Shown: piece by piece, positions 16,819-24,944 of the stretch
Numbering within the stretch: the stretch's first letter is position 1
Layout: each line of letters opens with the position of its first letter
From: an uncultured Oxalobacteraceae bacterium
GTDB lineage: Bacteria > Pseudomonadota > Gammaproteobacteria > Burkholderiales > Burkholderiaceae
Direction: 5' to 3'
DNA length: 29,984 nucleotides
Assembly (NCBI GenBank): GCA_946479705.1
Contig: CAMLHI010000007.1
Location: forward strand, 1-29,984
The notes under the pieces: model-generated
Database searches by the model: none
The model's input: only the letters and a program-made list of their open reading frames with translations
What the model was told of the DNA's origin: nothing
Position numbers and translations under genes: made by a program

Positions 16819-18201
16819 TTATGCAAATGAGGATTGGGCGGCGGGCGGGCGGACCAGCGCGGCGCTGCGGTAGTGGGAATCGTCGACGTTCAGGGCCAGG
16901 ACCGGCTGGCCGCGCTCGATGGCGTCGCGCCGGGCCAGGGCCAGCGCGACCAGGTAGGGCACGGTGCCGCAGTATCCGCAAGCGGTGCCGGTGGCTTGCA
17001 CGTCGGTGGCGGTGTCCAGATGCGGCACCGTGCCGGCGGCCAGCGCCATGACTTCCATGACGCGGCCGGTGCGGTGGTCGGCGTCCGACAGCACCAGTGC
17101 CACGCTGGCTGCGTCGACTGCGGCGCTTTCCAGCAGGTGGTCGGCGAGCTTGCGCAGCACGGCCGCATCGGGCCGGCCGTTCTGGTCGGCCGAGCCGTCG
17201 CGCATCCCGGCGGCGGCGGACAAGAGCGGCTGCGGGTCGGCATCGATCAGGGCGGCCTGGGTGGCGTCGGCCACCAGCAGCCCCGCGGCGCCTTCGCCGG
17301 GAATGATACCGTTTGGCCGGTTTGCGCCAAACAGGCTGGCGCGCAAAGCGTTCACGCTGGCTTCGCCGATGCTCGAGCCGCTCGCCAGCACGATCGCCAG
17401 GACCGGTTCAGCGCTGGTCTGGCCATGGCGTGCGAGCTGCGTCAGCGTGGCCACGGGGGCGGCCTGCGCGGGGGCGGAGGCGCTGATGCGCGCGAGCGGC
17501 CAGCCGCATTGCGCTACCTTGTGGCGCAGCCAGGCCAGCAGCGGCAGGCGCTGTGCTTCCGGCCAGCCGGCCGGCAGCAGCGCGATCAGCTGCAGAAGCG
17601 GCGGCTGCGGCGCTCCTTCGGTGGCCGCCAGGCTGGCGTGGCTGGCGGCAGGCCAGGCAAGGTCGGTGGTCACGGCGCTGGCGAGCAGCACGGCGCGCCA
17701 CTGCTCGTCGCTGAAGCTGGCGTCCGCATGGCCGTTGGCGGCCAGCCATTGGGCGATCTCGTCGCGCGTGGTGGCATCGCCGGCGTCAGGCACGCGCGCG
17801 CTCATGAGCGGGAAGCCGTTATCGTCGAGCAGTTCCGGGTCCAGCGCGGCACGGGCATTCTGGGCTTCGATGGCCGCGGCCAGTTCGTCGGTCGCGGCGC
17901 CATGCGGCGTGCGCACTGCCGCGGCCAGCAGGGACAGCGCCGGGGCAGCCTGCCGGGCCGGTGTGGCCGTGGGCGCTTGGGCGGCGTTCACCGTCACGGC
18001 CGGGGCGGCGGCAGCCAGCGCAAGCAGCTTGCGCCCCAGCCAGACAGCCAGCAGCAGCGCGAACGGCAGGGCCAGCATGAAAATCAGCAGGTCGGCGTTG
18101 GAGGGCATGCGCTTGGTGTCGCGCCAGTACCAGATGGCACCGGTCCAGCACAGGCCGAACAGCAGCAGCACCGCCAGGGTGGACTTGATCCAGTTGCGCA
18201 T
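16819..18201 (-). CDS. Membrane-anchored ketosynthase-like (thiolase-fold) protein of the T6SS operon
   Basis: 460 residues. Two N-terminal membrane segments (about 8-26 and 38-60) are followed by an Ala-rich linker and a large domain. The last 200 residues resemble a beta-ketoacyl synthase: the I-I-P-G-E-G-A-A-G-L-L-V-A-D segment matches the KAS block G-E-G-A-x-x-L-V-L-E, and A-T-G-T-A-C-G-Y-C-G-T-V-P matches the C-terminal block that normally reads G-H-T-x-G-A-A-G. The catalytic His of that block is not seen, so activity is doubtful. The ATG abuts the PAAR stop, and tssM follows after 15 bp. The operon position suggests an inner-membrane role with TssM. The fold call is by eye; no function is known to me. 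Confidence 0.7.
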   Translation of the reverse strand: MRNWIKSTLAVLLLFGLCWTGAIWYWRDTKRMPSNADLLIFMLALPFALLLAVWLGRKLLALAAAAPAVTVNAAQAPTATPARQAAPALSLLAAAVRTPHGAATDELAAAIEAQNARAALDPELLDDNGFPLMSARVPDAGDATTRDEIAQWLAANGHADASFSDEQWRAVLLASAVTTDLAWPAASHASLAATEGAPQPPLLQLIALLPAGWPEAQRLPLLAWLRHKVAQCGWPLARISASAPAQAAPVATLTQLARHGQTSAEPVLAIVLASGSSIGEASVNALRASLFGANRPNGIIPGEGAAGLLVADATQAALIDADPQPLLSAAAGMRDGSADQNGRPDAAVLRKLADHLLESAAVDAASVALVLSDADHRTGRVMEVMALAAGTVPHLDTATDVQATGTACGYCGTVPYLVALALARRDAIERGQPVLALNVDDSHYRSAALVRPPAAQSSFA

Positions 18202-18465
18202 TCAGATGAAGTCCACGGTCGATTGCTGGCTGGCGATCAAGGTGGCGCCGCAACTGGTCTTGTCGCCATGGCGCGCGACCGGCTTGCCATCGATGATGCA
18301 GGTCTGGTCGCCGCTGGTGATGGTGGTCGAGCCGTGGATCGGGCAGCTGACCTTGTCGCCCATGCGCGCGATGCCTTTGCCGCCGCTGTCGCTCATGGTC
18401 GACGCTTCCGCGACGGTGCCGTTGTGGGATGTCTTGTCGCCTAATCTGATGACTGGTCCGGGCAT
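18202..18465 (-). CDS. PAAR-repeat spike-tip protein
   Basis: 87 residues, the size of a bare PAAR protein that caps the VgrG trimer and sharpens the spike. Three repeat-like segments are visible: R-L-G-D-K-T-S-H near residues 7-14, R-M-G-D-K-V-S-C-P-I-H-G near residues 34-45, and R-H-G-D-K-T-S-C near residues 65-72, with His/Cys residues that can bind the tip metal. There is no toxin extension. The start at 18463-18465 has a GGAGAG Shine-Dalgarno. It lies between the M15 peptidase gene (17-bp gap) and the ketosynthase-like gene. Confidence 0.93.
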   Translation of the reverse strand: MPGPVIRLGDKTSHNGTVAEASTMSDSGGKGIARMGDKVSCPIHGSTTITSGDQTCIIDGKPVARHGDKTSCGATLIASQQSTVDFI

Positions 18466-18482
18466 GTCTGTTCTCTCCGTGG

Positions 18483-19346
18483 TTAGCGTTTCATTACGCC
18501 GGGCAGGCGCAGTTCGGTGTGGCCGAAGTCCATCATCTTCCAGCGGCCACCCCAGGCCAGGCCGAGCGACTCGGCCACTTCGCCATATAGCTGGTAGCCG
18601 CGCATGGCCCATGGGTCCTTTTCCGAGATGACGACCTTGCCGTCGCGGACGAAGGCGCAGTCGGCCGCCAGTCCGTACTGGTGCCAGCTCTGGAAGGCCG
18701 CCGCGTTGGTCACGCTCGGACCCATCGCCGCCAGCAGGTTCTGGCGCTGCGGGCTGCGGTAGCCTTCCAGGATCGTCATGTCGTAGCCGTGCTTGTCCTT
18801 CATGATGCGGAACACCCGCAGCAGCAGCTGTTCGTAGGAGGGATGCATCAGGCTCCAGTCGCGGCTGGCGGAAGCGATCATCGGACGCTCCTGTTCCACT
18901 TCGGCCGTCATGAAGGCCAGCGGCGGCAGGGCCGGCGGGGGTACCAGGTGTTCGCCCTCGAGCAGGCCGGCAACCTGGGTGTTGATTTCGTGGGTCGAGT
19001 CGTCGAAGCCGCGCAGGCCCGAGCGCGCGCTTGCCACGAGGGCCACCAGCGGCGGCACCATGATCAACAGGGCGCCGCCGACGACCAGCAGGTAGTGGCG
19101 GCGGACAAATTGGGTGCTCTCGCGCAGCGTGACGCTGCCGCTCTGCTGGATCGACGCCAGTTCGCTGCGCTGGCGGCGCGCCATCTGGCCCAGGCGCTGC
19201 TGCATGCGTTCGCCAGCGCCGGCCAGCACTTGCAGCACAAAGGCGCGGCCGGCCGGGAACAGCACCATCCAGCTGATCAGGCAAGCCAGCAAGAAATACA
19301 GCGCGACAGCGAATAACAGCAAGGGGGCCTCTTTACGGTAAGACAA
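18483..19346 (-). CDS. tagX: TagX-like membrane-anchored M15/VanY-type peptidoglycan peptidase
   Basis: 287 residues. Two membrane segments (about 9-30 and 84-105) precede a periplasmic peptidase domain with the M15 zinc motif S-x-H-x-x-G-x-A-x-D (His222, Asp229) and a final D-F-G-H-T-E-L with the third ligand His276. Such enzymes, e.g. TagX of Acinetobacter, cut cell-wall peptides so the T6SS can cross. First gene of the minus-strand tssM operon. The start is uncertain: the TTG at 19344-19346 gives the full N-terminus but lacks a Shine-Dalgarno, while a TTG eight codons later (19320-19322) has AAAGAGG 5 bp before it. Either keeps the first membrane segment. Confidence 0.88.
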   Translation of the reverse strand: MSYRKEAPLLLFAVALYFLLACLISWMVLFPAGRAFVLQVLAGAGERMQQRLGQMARRQRSELASIQQSGSVTLRESTQFVRRHYLLVVGGALLIMVPPLVALVASARSGLRGFDDSTHEINTQVAGLLEGEHLVPPPALPPLAFMTAEVEQERPMIASASRDWSLMHPSYEQLLLRVFRIMKDKHGYDMTILEGYRSPQRQNLLAAMGPSVTNAAAFQSWHQYGLAADCAFVRDGKVVISEKDPWAMRGYQLYGEVAESLGLAWGGRWKMMDFGHTELRLPGVMKR

Positions 19347-19394
19347 TGCTATGAAATAAGCATTGCTCGAAAGTATATCTTAACGGATTTACAA

Positions 19395-19409
19395 GTTGCG
19401 CACGATTGA
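19395..19409 (-). promoter_or_regulatory. Candidate T6SS regulator site R1 (proximal)
   Basis: On the minus strand this reads TCAATCGTGCGCAAC, 14 of 15 identical to the left site at 957-971. It ends exactly 17 bp before the TATACT of the tagX-tssM operon, so a bound protein would cover the weak -35 box. Confidence 0.5.
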
Positions 19410-19429
19410 GTGCGCGACTTTCGTTCGGT

Positions 19430-19442
19430 CGCGCACGGTTGA
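19430..19442 (-). promoter_or_regulatory. Candidate T6SS regulator site R2 (distal)
   Basis: On the minus strand this reads TCAACCGTGCGCG, 12 of 13 identical to the left distal site at 918-930. It is spaced 33 bp from R1, in the same orientation. Confidence 0.45.
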
Positions 19443-19510
19443 GAGACAAAATTTCCTCACGTTTTTTGCGAATCGCGTAAAGTTATACTTAAATTAACAA
19501 GGAGCGTATT

Positions 19511-20335
19511 TTGCACGAACGCGAGGATCGCCGCACGGGTTCGACCCGCCCCAGTCTTCTTTCAACGGAGCAGCCCGCCAATACTGAGCAGTCCAGCATC
19601 CTGGGCAATCTCGACAGCAAGAGCGGCAAAATGAGTAAGCCGAAGCAGCCGGCCCGCGCCGGCAAGGCGCGTTGGGCTATCGGCGCGGTGGCGCTGGCGG
19701 CGCTGGGCGCCGGCGCCGCGGTGTGGTCCGGCTATGACGCCGGCGCCCCGCCGGCGGTAGTGGCGGCGCCAGTCGCCGCGCCGAAAGCACCCGCGCCGCC
19801 CGCGGTGCCGGTAGTGACGCCGGCGCCGCCAGTGGAGCCGGAAGTGTCCACCGCGGCGATTTTGGACGAGCCGCCAAAGGACGCGGAGAAGCCGCTGGCC
19901 GAGTTGTTCAGCGCCGCCCCGGCCCCCAAGCCGGCGCCGGACGAACTGGCGAAGGTGCTCGAAAAGCCGGAGCGCAGTGCGCCGAAAAAGGACAAGCATG
20001 CGCTGAGGGTGGCCAAGGCGAAGGCGGAGCCGGTAAAGGTCGCGCGCAAGGACAAGCCGAAGACCGTGGCGGCGGCGCCGAAGAAAAAGCCCGCGCGCGA
20101 AGTCAAGCCGGTACCGGTCGATAGCGATGTGGCGCTGCTGGCCGCGCTGGTGGCCCATGCCAAGGTCCATCCCGAGCCGCGCGCCAGCAAGACTGCGGCC
20201 AAGCTCAAACAGTGCGCCACGCTGGGCAGCGTGTCCGAGGCCGACAAGTGCCGCGAACGGCTGTGCGGCGGCAGCGCCAGGAGCGAGGCCGAGTGCAAGG
20301 GCCAGCGCGTGATAAAGGTCGCGAGCGAGTCATGA
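19511..20335 (+). CDS. Membrane-anchored Pro/Ala/Lys-rich protein with Cys-rich C-terminus, unknown function
   Basis: 274 residues, not recognised. A polar N-terminal tail (about 1-53) is followed by one membrane segment (about 55-72), then a long Pro/Ala-rich and Lys-rich linker (about 75-205) and a compact C-terminal part with four Cys (C-A-T-L-G near 237, then D-K-C-R-E-R-L-C-G-G and a last E-C). This is the topology of TonB/TolA-like periplasm-spanning proteins, but no known domain is seen. The TTG start at 19511 is supported by AAGGAG 6 bp upstream; no ATG lies near. It overlaps the vgrG start by ATGA, so the two are co-translated and it probably serves spike or effector delivery. Confidence 0.7.
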   Translation: MHEREDRRTGSTRPSLLSTEQPANTEQSSILGNLDSKSGKMSKPKQPARAGKARWAIGAVALAALGAGAAVWSGYDAGAPPAVVAAPVAAPKAPAPPAVPVVTPAPPVEPEVSTAAILDEPPKDAEKPLAELFSAAPAPKPAPDELAKVLEKPERSAPKKDKHALRVAKAKAEPVKVARKDKPKTVAAAPKKKPAREVKPVPVDSDVALLAALVAHAKVHPEPRASKTAAKLKQCATLGSVSEADKCRERLCGGSARSEAECKGQRVIKVASES

Positions 20336-23133
20336 GCGGGGCGTTGATCGAGCAGGTGCTGGCTGCCGTCGTGCAGTTTTCCAGCGCCACGCGCCTATAT
20401 GAACTGACCGTCGGCGATGACAATGCGGACTTGGGTTCGGGCGGGCTGCTGGTGGAAGCCTTCGCGGCGGACGATGTGGTCCATGGCGTGGGCGTGCGCG
20501 ATGTGATTGCGGTCTCCACCAGCGCGTACGTGGACATGGCCGCGCTGCTCGGCCAGCCGGCAGCCTTGCACGTCAGCCTGGCCGATGGCACGCGGACCAG
20601 CTTTTCCGGCGATGTCAGCGAAATCGACCTGCTGGGCAGCGAAGGCGGCCTGGCGCGCTACCGCGTGCGCATCTCGCCGTGGATATGGCGGCTCGGCCAG
20701 GTCTACAACAGCCGCGTGTGGCAAGACAGGTCGGTGATGGACATCGTCGACGAGGTGCTGGACGCGTACGCACCGCTGGCGCGCTGGCGCTGGAGCGACG
20801 ACGCCATGCCCTTCATGGCCGATGCCGTCAAGCGCAGCTACTGCTGCCAGTATCGCGAGACCGACCTGGTTTTTGTCGAGCGCCTGCTGACGGAAGAAGG
20901 ACTGGCCTGGCGCTTCGAGCAGGCCGAGGATGGCCCGATGATGGTGCTGTTCGCCGACAGCACGGCCCTGAGCGGCGTGCCGGAAGACCCCAGCAGCGAG
21001 CAGGAAGGCGGCACTCGCTTTCACGCCGCGCGATCGGGAGAGCGCCAGGATACGGTGCAGGCATTGAATTCGCAGCGCAGCATGGGCGCGACGATGTGCT
21101 CCGTGATCGGCTACGACTACAAGGCCAAGAAGGTCATCGTCGGGACCTCACCGTCGCTATGGTCAAACGGGCCCAAGGTGCCGCCGCTGGAAGACTACGA
21201 TGCGCCGGGCCAGTATGCCTACACCAATGCCGCGCAGGCGCGCCGTTATGCGGACATCAAGATGGAAGGGCGCGAAGCGCGCAGCCAGAAGTGGAATGGC
21301 CGCTCGACGGTACGCACGCTGCGCGGCGGCACGCGGTTGGGCATTACCGGCACGCCCTTGTCGCGGCTGGGCGATACGCCTTCATTCACGATCCTGCGCG
21401 TTGCCAGCGTCGGCGTGAACAACCTGCCGGGCAAGGCGGCGCACGCGCTGGCCGAGCTGTTCGGCCCCATCCCCGAGCTGCTCGATGAACTGGTGCGCTT
21501 CGACGCGCCGGACGACTTCGCGCTGGCGCTCGCGCAGGCGCGTGAGTCGGGCTATGGCAACTGCTTCGAGGCTGTCGCCAGTGAAGTTATCTGGCGTCCG
21601 CAAGCAACCGGGCGTCCGCGTGCGACGGCCAACGGCGCGCAGAGCGCCATCGTGGTCGGGCCGGACGGCGCCGATTCGCCCAACGGCGCCGATGAACTGT
21701 ATTGCGACCGGCTGGGCCGCGTGCGTATCCGCTTTCACTGGCAGAAGCGCGGCGACGCGACCTGCTGGGTGCGCGTGGCGCAGCGCTCGGCCGGGGGCGG
21801 CATGGGCTTTCAGTTCCTGCCGAGGATAGGCCAGGAAGTGGCGGTGCAGTTCATCGAAGGCGACATCGACCGGCCTGTCATCGTGGGCGCGCTGTACAAC
21901 GGCAGGGGTGAGGGCGGCGTGCCGCCGACGCCCGGCGGCGAGCGCAAGGAAAACGACGCGCCAGAACTGTTTAAGCCCGCGCACGATCATGCGGTGTCGG
22001 GGCAGGGCAATCTGGCCGGCGGCAAAAGCCCGGTGTGGCATGGCGCTTCGTCCAGTCATGCGGGCCACCGCAACGCCGCGGCCATGTGGGGCGTGCGCAG
22101 CAAGGAGTTCGGCGGCGCCGGCTACAACCAGCTGCTGTTCGACGATACCGATGCGCAAGGCAGGGTGCAGCTGCGTACATCGCATGCGGCCAGCGAGCTC
22201 AATCTTGGACACTTGATCCATTCCACCGACAACTTCCGCGGCAGCCTGCGTGGGAGTGGGGCCGAGCTGCGCACCGACGACTACGGTGCGGTGCGGGCCG
22301 GGGCGGGGCTGCTGGTATCGAGCTACAAGATCAGCCATTCGGCGGCCAGCCGTGATCCTGTCGGCGACAATTCGGCCGGCATCGCCATGCTCAAGCAAGC
22401 AGTGAAGATCGGCGAGACCTTCAGCCAGGCGGCCGTCACGCACGAGACGGTGGGCTTGGCCGGGCACCTCGGTGCGGACAAGGCCAACGCCAGTGCGCTC
22501 GACGACAAGGCGGCGCCATTGAAGGCGATGCGGGATGCGGTGTCGGGCATGGTCGACGGGGATGACGGCAAGCTGCCGCATGTCGGCGCTCCTGTCATTG
22601 CCGTTTCCGCCAGGAGTGGGCTGGGTGTGACGGCCGGGCAGGGCGTGCAGTGGTCCAACGGAGAAACGGTGACGGTGATGAGCGGGCAGGACACGCAGTT
22701 CGTCACTGGTGGGACGATGCGCGTGCACAGCGGGCAGGCCATCGGCGTGCTGGCCAGGGCGGTAAAGCCCGGCGAGGGCGGCGTCGGACTGCAGATGATC
22801 GCGGCGAAGGATGCAATCGATGTGCAGGCGCAGGCCGATACGCTGAAGGTGCAGGCGCGCGACATGGTTAACGTGATGAGCGCGAATGCGCATATCGACT
22901 GGGCGGCGGCCAAGCGCATCAGCATATCGACGGCGGGCGGGGCGAACATCACCATCGAAGGCGGGAATATTACGGTGCAGTGTCCGGGCAAGATCACCGT
23001 GCATGCTGGGACGAAGAGCTTCATCGGTCCCGAACAGGTCGCGTATCCGCTGCCTGCCATGCCGAATAGTATTTGCGTCGCCTGCCTCAAAAAGGCGCTT
23101 GGCGCCTCGCCGACATTTACGAGGGTGGGTTGA
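20332..23133 (+). CDS. vgrG: VgrG spike protein with DUF2345 extension
   Basis: 933 residues. The gp27-like domain occupies roughly 1-390 (R-S-Y-C-C-Q-Y-R-E-T-D-L-x-F-V-E-R-L-L-x-E-E-G block near residues 166-188). The gp5 OB-fold follows with D-R-L-G-R-V-R-I-R-F-H-W near residues 459-470 and the P-R-I-G-Q-E-V-x-V-x-F-I-E-G-D-I-D-R-P block. Next come the Vgr middle domain and a DUF2345 beta-helix region with I-T-I-E-G-G-N-I-T-V-Q-C-P-G near the end. The long tail is a likely docking platform for the adaptor and lipase rather than a separate toxin domain. The ATG at 20332 overlaps the upstream stop; the gene ends 1 bp before the DUF4123 gene. Confidence 0.97.
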   Translation: MSGALIEQVLAAVVQFSSATRLYELTVGDDNADLGSGGLLVEAFAADDVVHGVGVRDVIAVSTSAYVDMAALLGQPAALHVSLADGTRTSFSGDVSEIDLLGSEGGLARYRVRISPWIWRLGQVYNSRVWQDRSVMDIVDEVLDAYAPLARWRWSDDAMPFMADAVKRSYCCQYRETDLVFVERLLTEEGLAWRFEQAEDGPMMVLFADSTALSGVPEDPSSEQEGGTRFHAARSGERQDTVQALNSQRSMGATMCSVIGYDYKAKKVIVGTSPSLWSNGPKVPPLEDYDAPGQYAYTNAAQARRYADIKMEGREARSQKWNGRSTVRTLRGGTRLGITGTPLSRLGDTPSFTILRVASVGVNNLPGKAAHALAELFGPIPELLDELVRFDAPDDFALALAQARESGYGNCFEAVASEVIWRPQATGRPRATANGAQSAIVVGPDGADSPNGADELYCDRLGRVRIRFHWQKRGDATCWVRVAQRSAGGGMGFQFLPRIGQEVAVQFIEGDIDRPVIVGALYNGRGEGGVPPTPGGERKENDAPELFKPAHDHAVSGQGNLAGGKSPVWHGASSSHAGHRNAAAMWGVRSKEFGGAGYNQLLFDDTDAQGRVQLRTSHAASELNLGHLIHSTDNFRGSLRGSGAELRTDDYGAVRAGAGLLVSSYKISHSAASRDPVGDNSAGIAMLKQAVKIGETFSQAAVTHETVGLAGHLGADKANASALDDKAAPLKAMRDAVSGMVDGDDGKLPHVGAPVIAVSARSGLGVTAGQGVQWSNGETVTVMSGQDTQFVTGGTMRVHSGQAIGVLARAVKPGEGGVGLQMIAAKDAIDVQAQADTLKVQARDMVNVMSANAHIDWAAAKRISISTAGGANITIEGGNITVQCPGKITVHAGTKSFIGPEQVAYPLPAMPNSICVACLKKALGASPTFTRVG

Positions 23134-23134
23134 C

Positions 23135-23971
23135 ATGTTTGTTGATGCTTACGATACCAGTTGGCTGGACGCGATTCATCAGCGCGACGCTGGATTGCCC
23201 CCCGGTGCGCGTCTCGTGTGTGTGATCGATGGTGTATTCCTGCCCGGTGTCCACCGCGCTTATCGGGCGGCTCTGGCTGTCGAAAATCAGCCGATTTTGC
23301 TGTTTGAGGGCACGCCGTCCTGTTCCGATGAGACGCGGGACGTATCTCCCTTTGTGTTTCGCTTCGAGTCTGCAAACGCTCGCCTGGGCGAATTGCTGGC
23401 GCGCTGCAGTGGAATGCCAATGTTGAGCATGGTCGCTACATATGAAACTGCTGCGGGGATCGGCGCTCGCCTTGGAGCGTGGTGCGTTGTGGAGGCGGGA
23501 GACCAACGGTTTAACTTCCGCTTTCCGGACACGCGCCGGCTGCCAGCGATATTCCGCACTTTGACGCCGGAACAACGCGGCCAGATGCTCGGCCGGTCCA
23601 TCGCGTGGCATTACATCGACCGTGCGGGCCGCTGGCAGGAGCTGGCGTGTGAGGCCTCGGACGAGGCTCCGGAAATTGCGGATCGACCGACACTCAGCGA
23701 TGCGCAGTTTGGATTGCTGGTCGACGATAGCGCTGCCGATGAGATGTGGGTCAGGGTGGAGGATAGGGTAGGGCAAGTATCGCATTTGCCGTCGGAGCGT
23801 CACGCACTGTTATCGAAAGCCCTGCGCGTGGCTGCGGTCGCGACGGCAGACGAGGTTACGAGGATGCAATGGTGTGCCGAGTGGTTGAGTTCCGGCTTGG
23901 TTCTGGACGATCGCGCGATGACTGCGCGCTTCGTCGAATGGCGCGAAGCGAAGTCGCGGCAAATCGCTTGA
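23135..23971 (+). CDS. DUF4123 adaptor (Tap/TEC-type effector chaperone)
   Basis: 278 residues. DUF4123 proteins bind a specific effector and load it on the cognate VgrG, and they are not secreted. The N-terminal part shows the family pattern of a short helix, an L-V-C-V-I-D-G-V strand and a W/F-rich core; R-F-N-F-R-F-P-D-T-R-R-L near residues 125-140 and the F-x-T-L-T-P-E-Q-R segment after it are typical. The ATG follows the vgrG TGA by 1 bp with GAGGG upstream. The gene sits between vgrG and the Tle1 module, so its client is most likely the lipase. A piece of a lost effector starts 3 bp after its stop. Confidence 0.88.
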   Translation: MFVDAYDTSWLDAIHQRDAGLPPGARLVCVIDGVFLPGVHRAYRAALAVENQPILLFEGTPSCSDETRDVSPFVFRFESANARLGELLARCSGMPMLSMVATYETAAGIGARLGAWCVVEAGDQRFNFRFPDTRRLPAIFRTLTPEQRGQMLGRSIAWHYIDRAGRWQELACEASDEAPEIADRPTLSDAQFGLLVDDSAADEMWVRVEDRVGQVSHLPSERHALLSKALRVAAVATADEVTRMQWCAEWLSSGLVLDDRAMTARFVEWREAKSRQIA

Positions 23972-23974
23972 CTT

Positions 23975-24140
23975 CACCGTGGCCTCTGTTGGGCTAGGCA
24001 ATACGCTGGGCAATAAGGTGCTCGGCAAAGTCTTCAACGGACTCCAGGCATGGAACGACGCGGATGATAGCTTGCGTTGCCCGGGCGATATTCCTCGTCT
24101 GCGCATCGTGGCAGCACACCCGTTGCGTAGCACTTTTTGA
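23975..24140 (+). pseudogene. Remnant of a Tle1-type (DUF2235) effector, internal fragment A
   Basis: Positions 23975-24137 align without gaps to 25837-25999 inside the intact effector gene, with about 17 mismatches by eye (roughly 90% identity). In the same frame (from 23976) it encodes 54 codons, starting T-V-A-S-V-G-L-G-N-T-L-G-N and ending A-A-H-P-L-R-S-T-F before a TGA at 24138-24140. This corresponds to effector residues about 300-353. There is no start codon, no nucleophile motif and no C-terminus. The homology begins 3 bp after the DUF4123 stop, the normal place for a cargo gene. It is a scar of an earlier effector copy or of a partial duplication. Confidence 0.9.
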
Positions 24141-24158
24141 ATAATTCGCGAGGATATT

Positions 24159-24944
24159 TTGACCAGAATACGACAATTTCGGAAGTTTCTATCAACGACA
24201 GCGAGGGCATTGCTAGCGGCTGCGGTGTTATGTTTATCTGGCTGCGGATCCATTGGCGCCGCATTGGCAAAGGATCGTGTGTCAGTCAGCGTGCACGGCG
24301 TGAACTATACCGGCAATGAATTTACCTATGTGCTGATTGACCCGGAAAATCCTGCGAATACGGCTGGTGGTGAGCTAGTGGAACCTTTCGCTGCCGGCGG
24401 AACTATGTGCTGTTTTGATCTACCGAAAAAATGGGCGCCTGGAATACGGGTGCAAGTTAGAACGACGAATTTTCTGGTGGCTAAAACGGATAAACCCTTG
24501 TCTGAGGTTAAAAACACCTTCACTGTTGAAGTTCCTCCATATATCAACGGTAAAGCCGGCGAGCTTTGGGTAATTCGTACGGCCGCAGGGGATGTTGAAC
24601 TGGTATCCAGCGATTATCAGCCAGACCATGAAAAGTGGCCCGGTACAGTCCGGGGATGGCCGGTTCCCAGTATTGAATATCGTCGATCAAGGTGGGAAAT
24701 TTACCGGAAAACACAAAGAGGTTTTGTTGATACTTATGAGCAACTTCTTTTGCGCTTGGATAAGGATCCGCAAAAAGCGATAAGCGAAGCTTGGGAGGTT
24801 GATAGTAAATATAGTAGCAATGACGTTAAGAAATTCACCGGCCCTTCTGACCCAAATTATCCACAGTGGCTCAAGCAGAAATATGCCGCTGGACTTGAGA
24901 GAGCGGTCCAAAGACTGAAGGAGATTGAGGAGGAGCGCCCATGA
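24159..24944 (+). CDS. DUF3304-type lipoprotein, probable immunity protein to the Tle1 effector
   Basis: 261 residues. A basic N-terminus and hydrophobic stretch end in a lipobox L-S-G-C with Cys29, so it is a periplasm-facing lipoprotein, the place where a Tle1 lipase acts. The region V-S-V-H-G-V-N-Y-T-G with G-G-T-M-C-C-F-D-L-P-K-K-W about 30 residues later is the DUF3304 pattern. The start is the TTG at 24159 with AGGA 4 bp upstream. The ATG of the effector overlaps its stop (ATGA), a classic coupled immunity-effector pair. Codon use is visibly AT-richer than in the vgrG gene, suggesting transfer. Immunity function is inferred from family and position. Confidence 0.82.
   Translation: MTRIRQFRKFLSTTARALLAAAVLCLSGCGSIGAALAKDRVSVSVHGVNYTGNEFTYVLIDPENPANTAGGELVEPFAAGGTMCCFDLPKKWAPGIRVQVRTTNFLVAKTDKPLSEVKNTFTVEVPPYINGKAGELWVIRTAAGDVELVSSDYQPDHEKWPGTVRGWPVPSIEYRRSRWEIYRKTQRGFVDTYEQLLLRLDKDPQKAISEAWEVDSKYSSNDVKKFTGPSDPNYPQWLKQKYAAGLERAVQRLKEIEEERP

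Larger units (their letters stand above)
19347..19510. promoter_or_regulatory. Divergent promoter region between tagX and the vgrG operon
   Basis: 164 bp, AT-rich at both ends, with no ORF. For the leftward operon there is a near-consensus -10 TATACT (complement of 19372-19377) whose -35 position (19395-19400) is poor and overlaps the repeated motif. For the rightward operon there is another TATACT at 19484-19489 and a strong Shine-Dalgarno AAGGAG at 19499-19504. Motif sites are listed separately. The boxes are seen; promoter activity is inferred. Confidence 0.65.

Noticed and set aside
16834..18631. Two long plus-strand frames opposite the ketosynthase-like gene
   Set aside because: Low-complexity Gly/Arg/Ser-rich antisense translations; the minus-strand protein has membrane segments and operon spacing.
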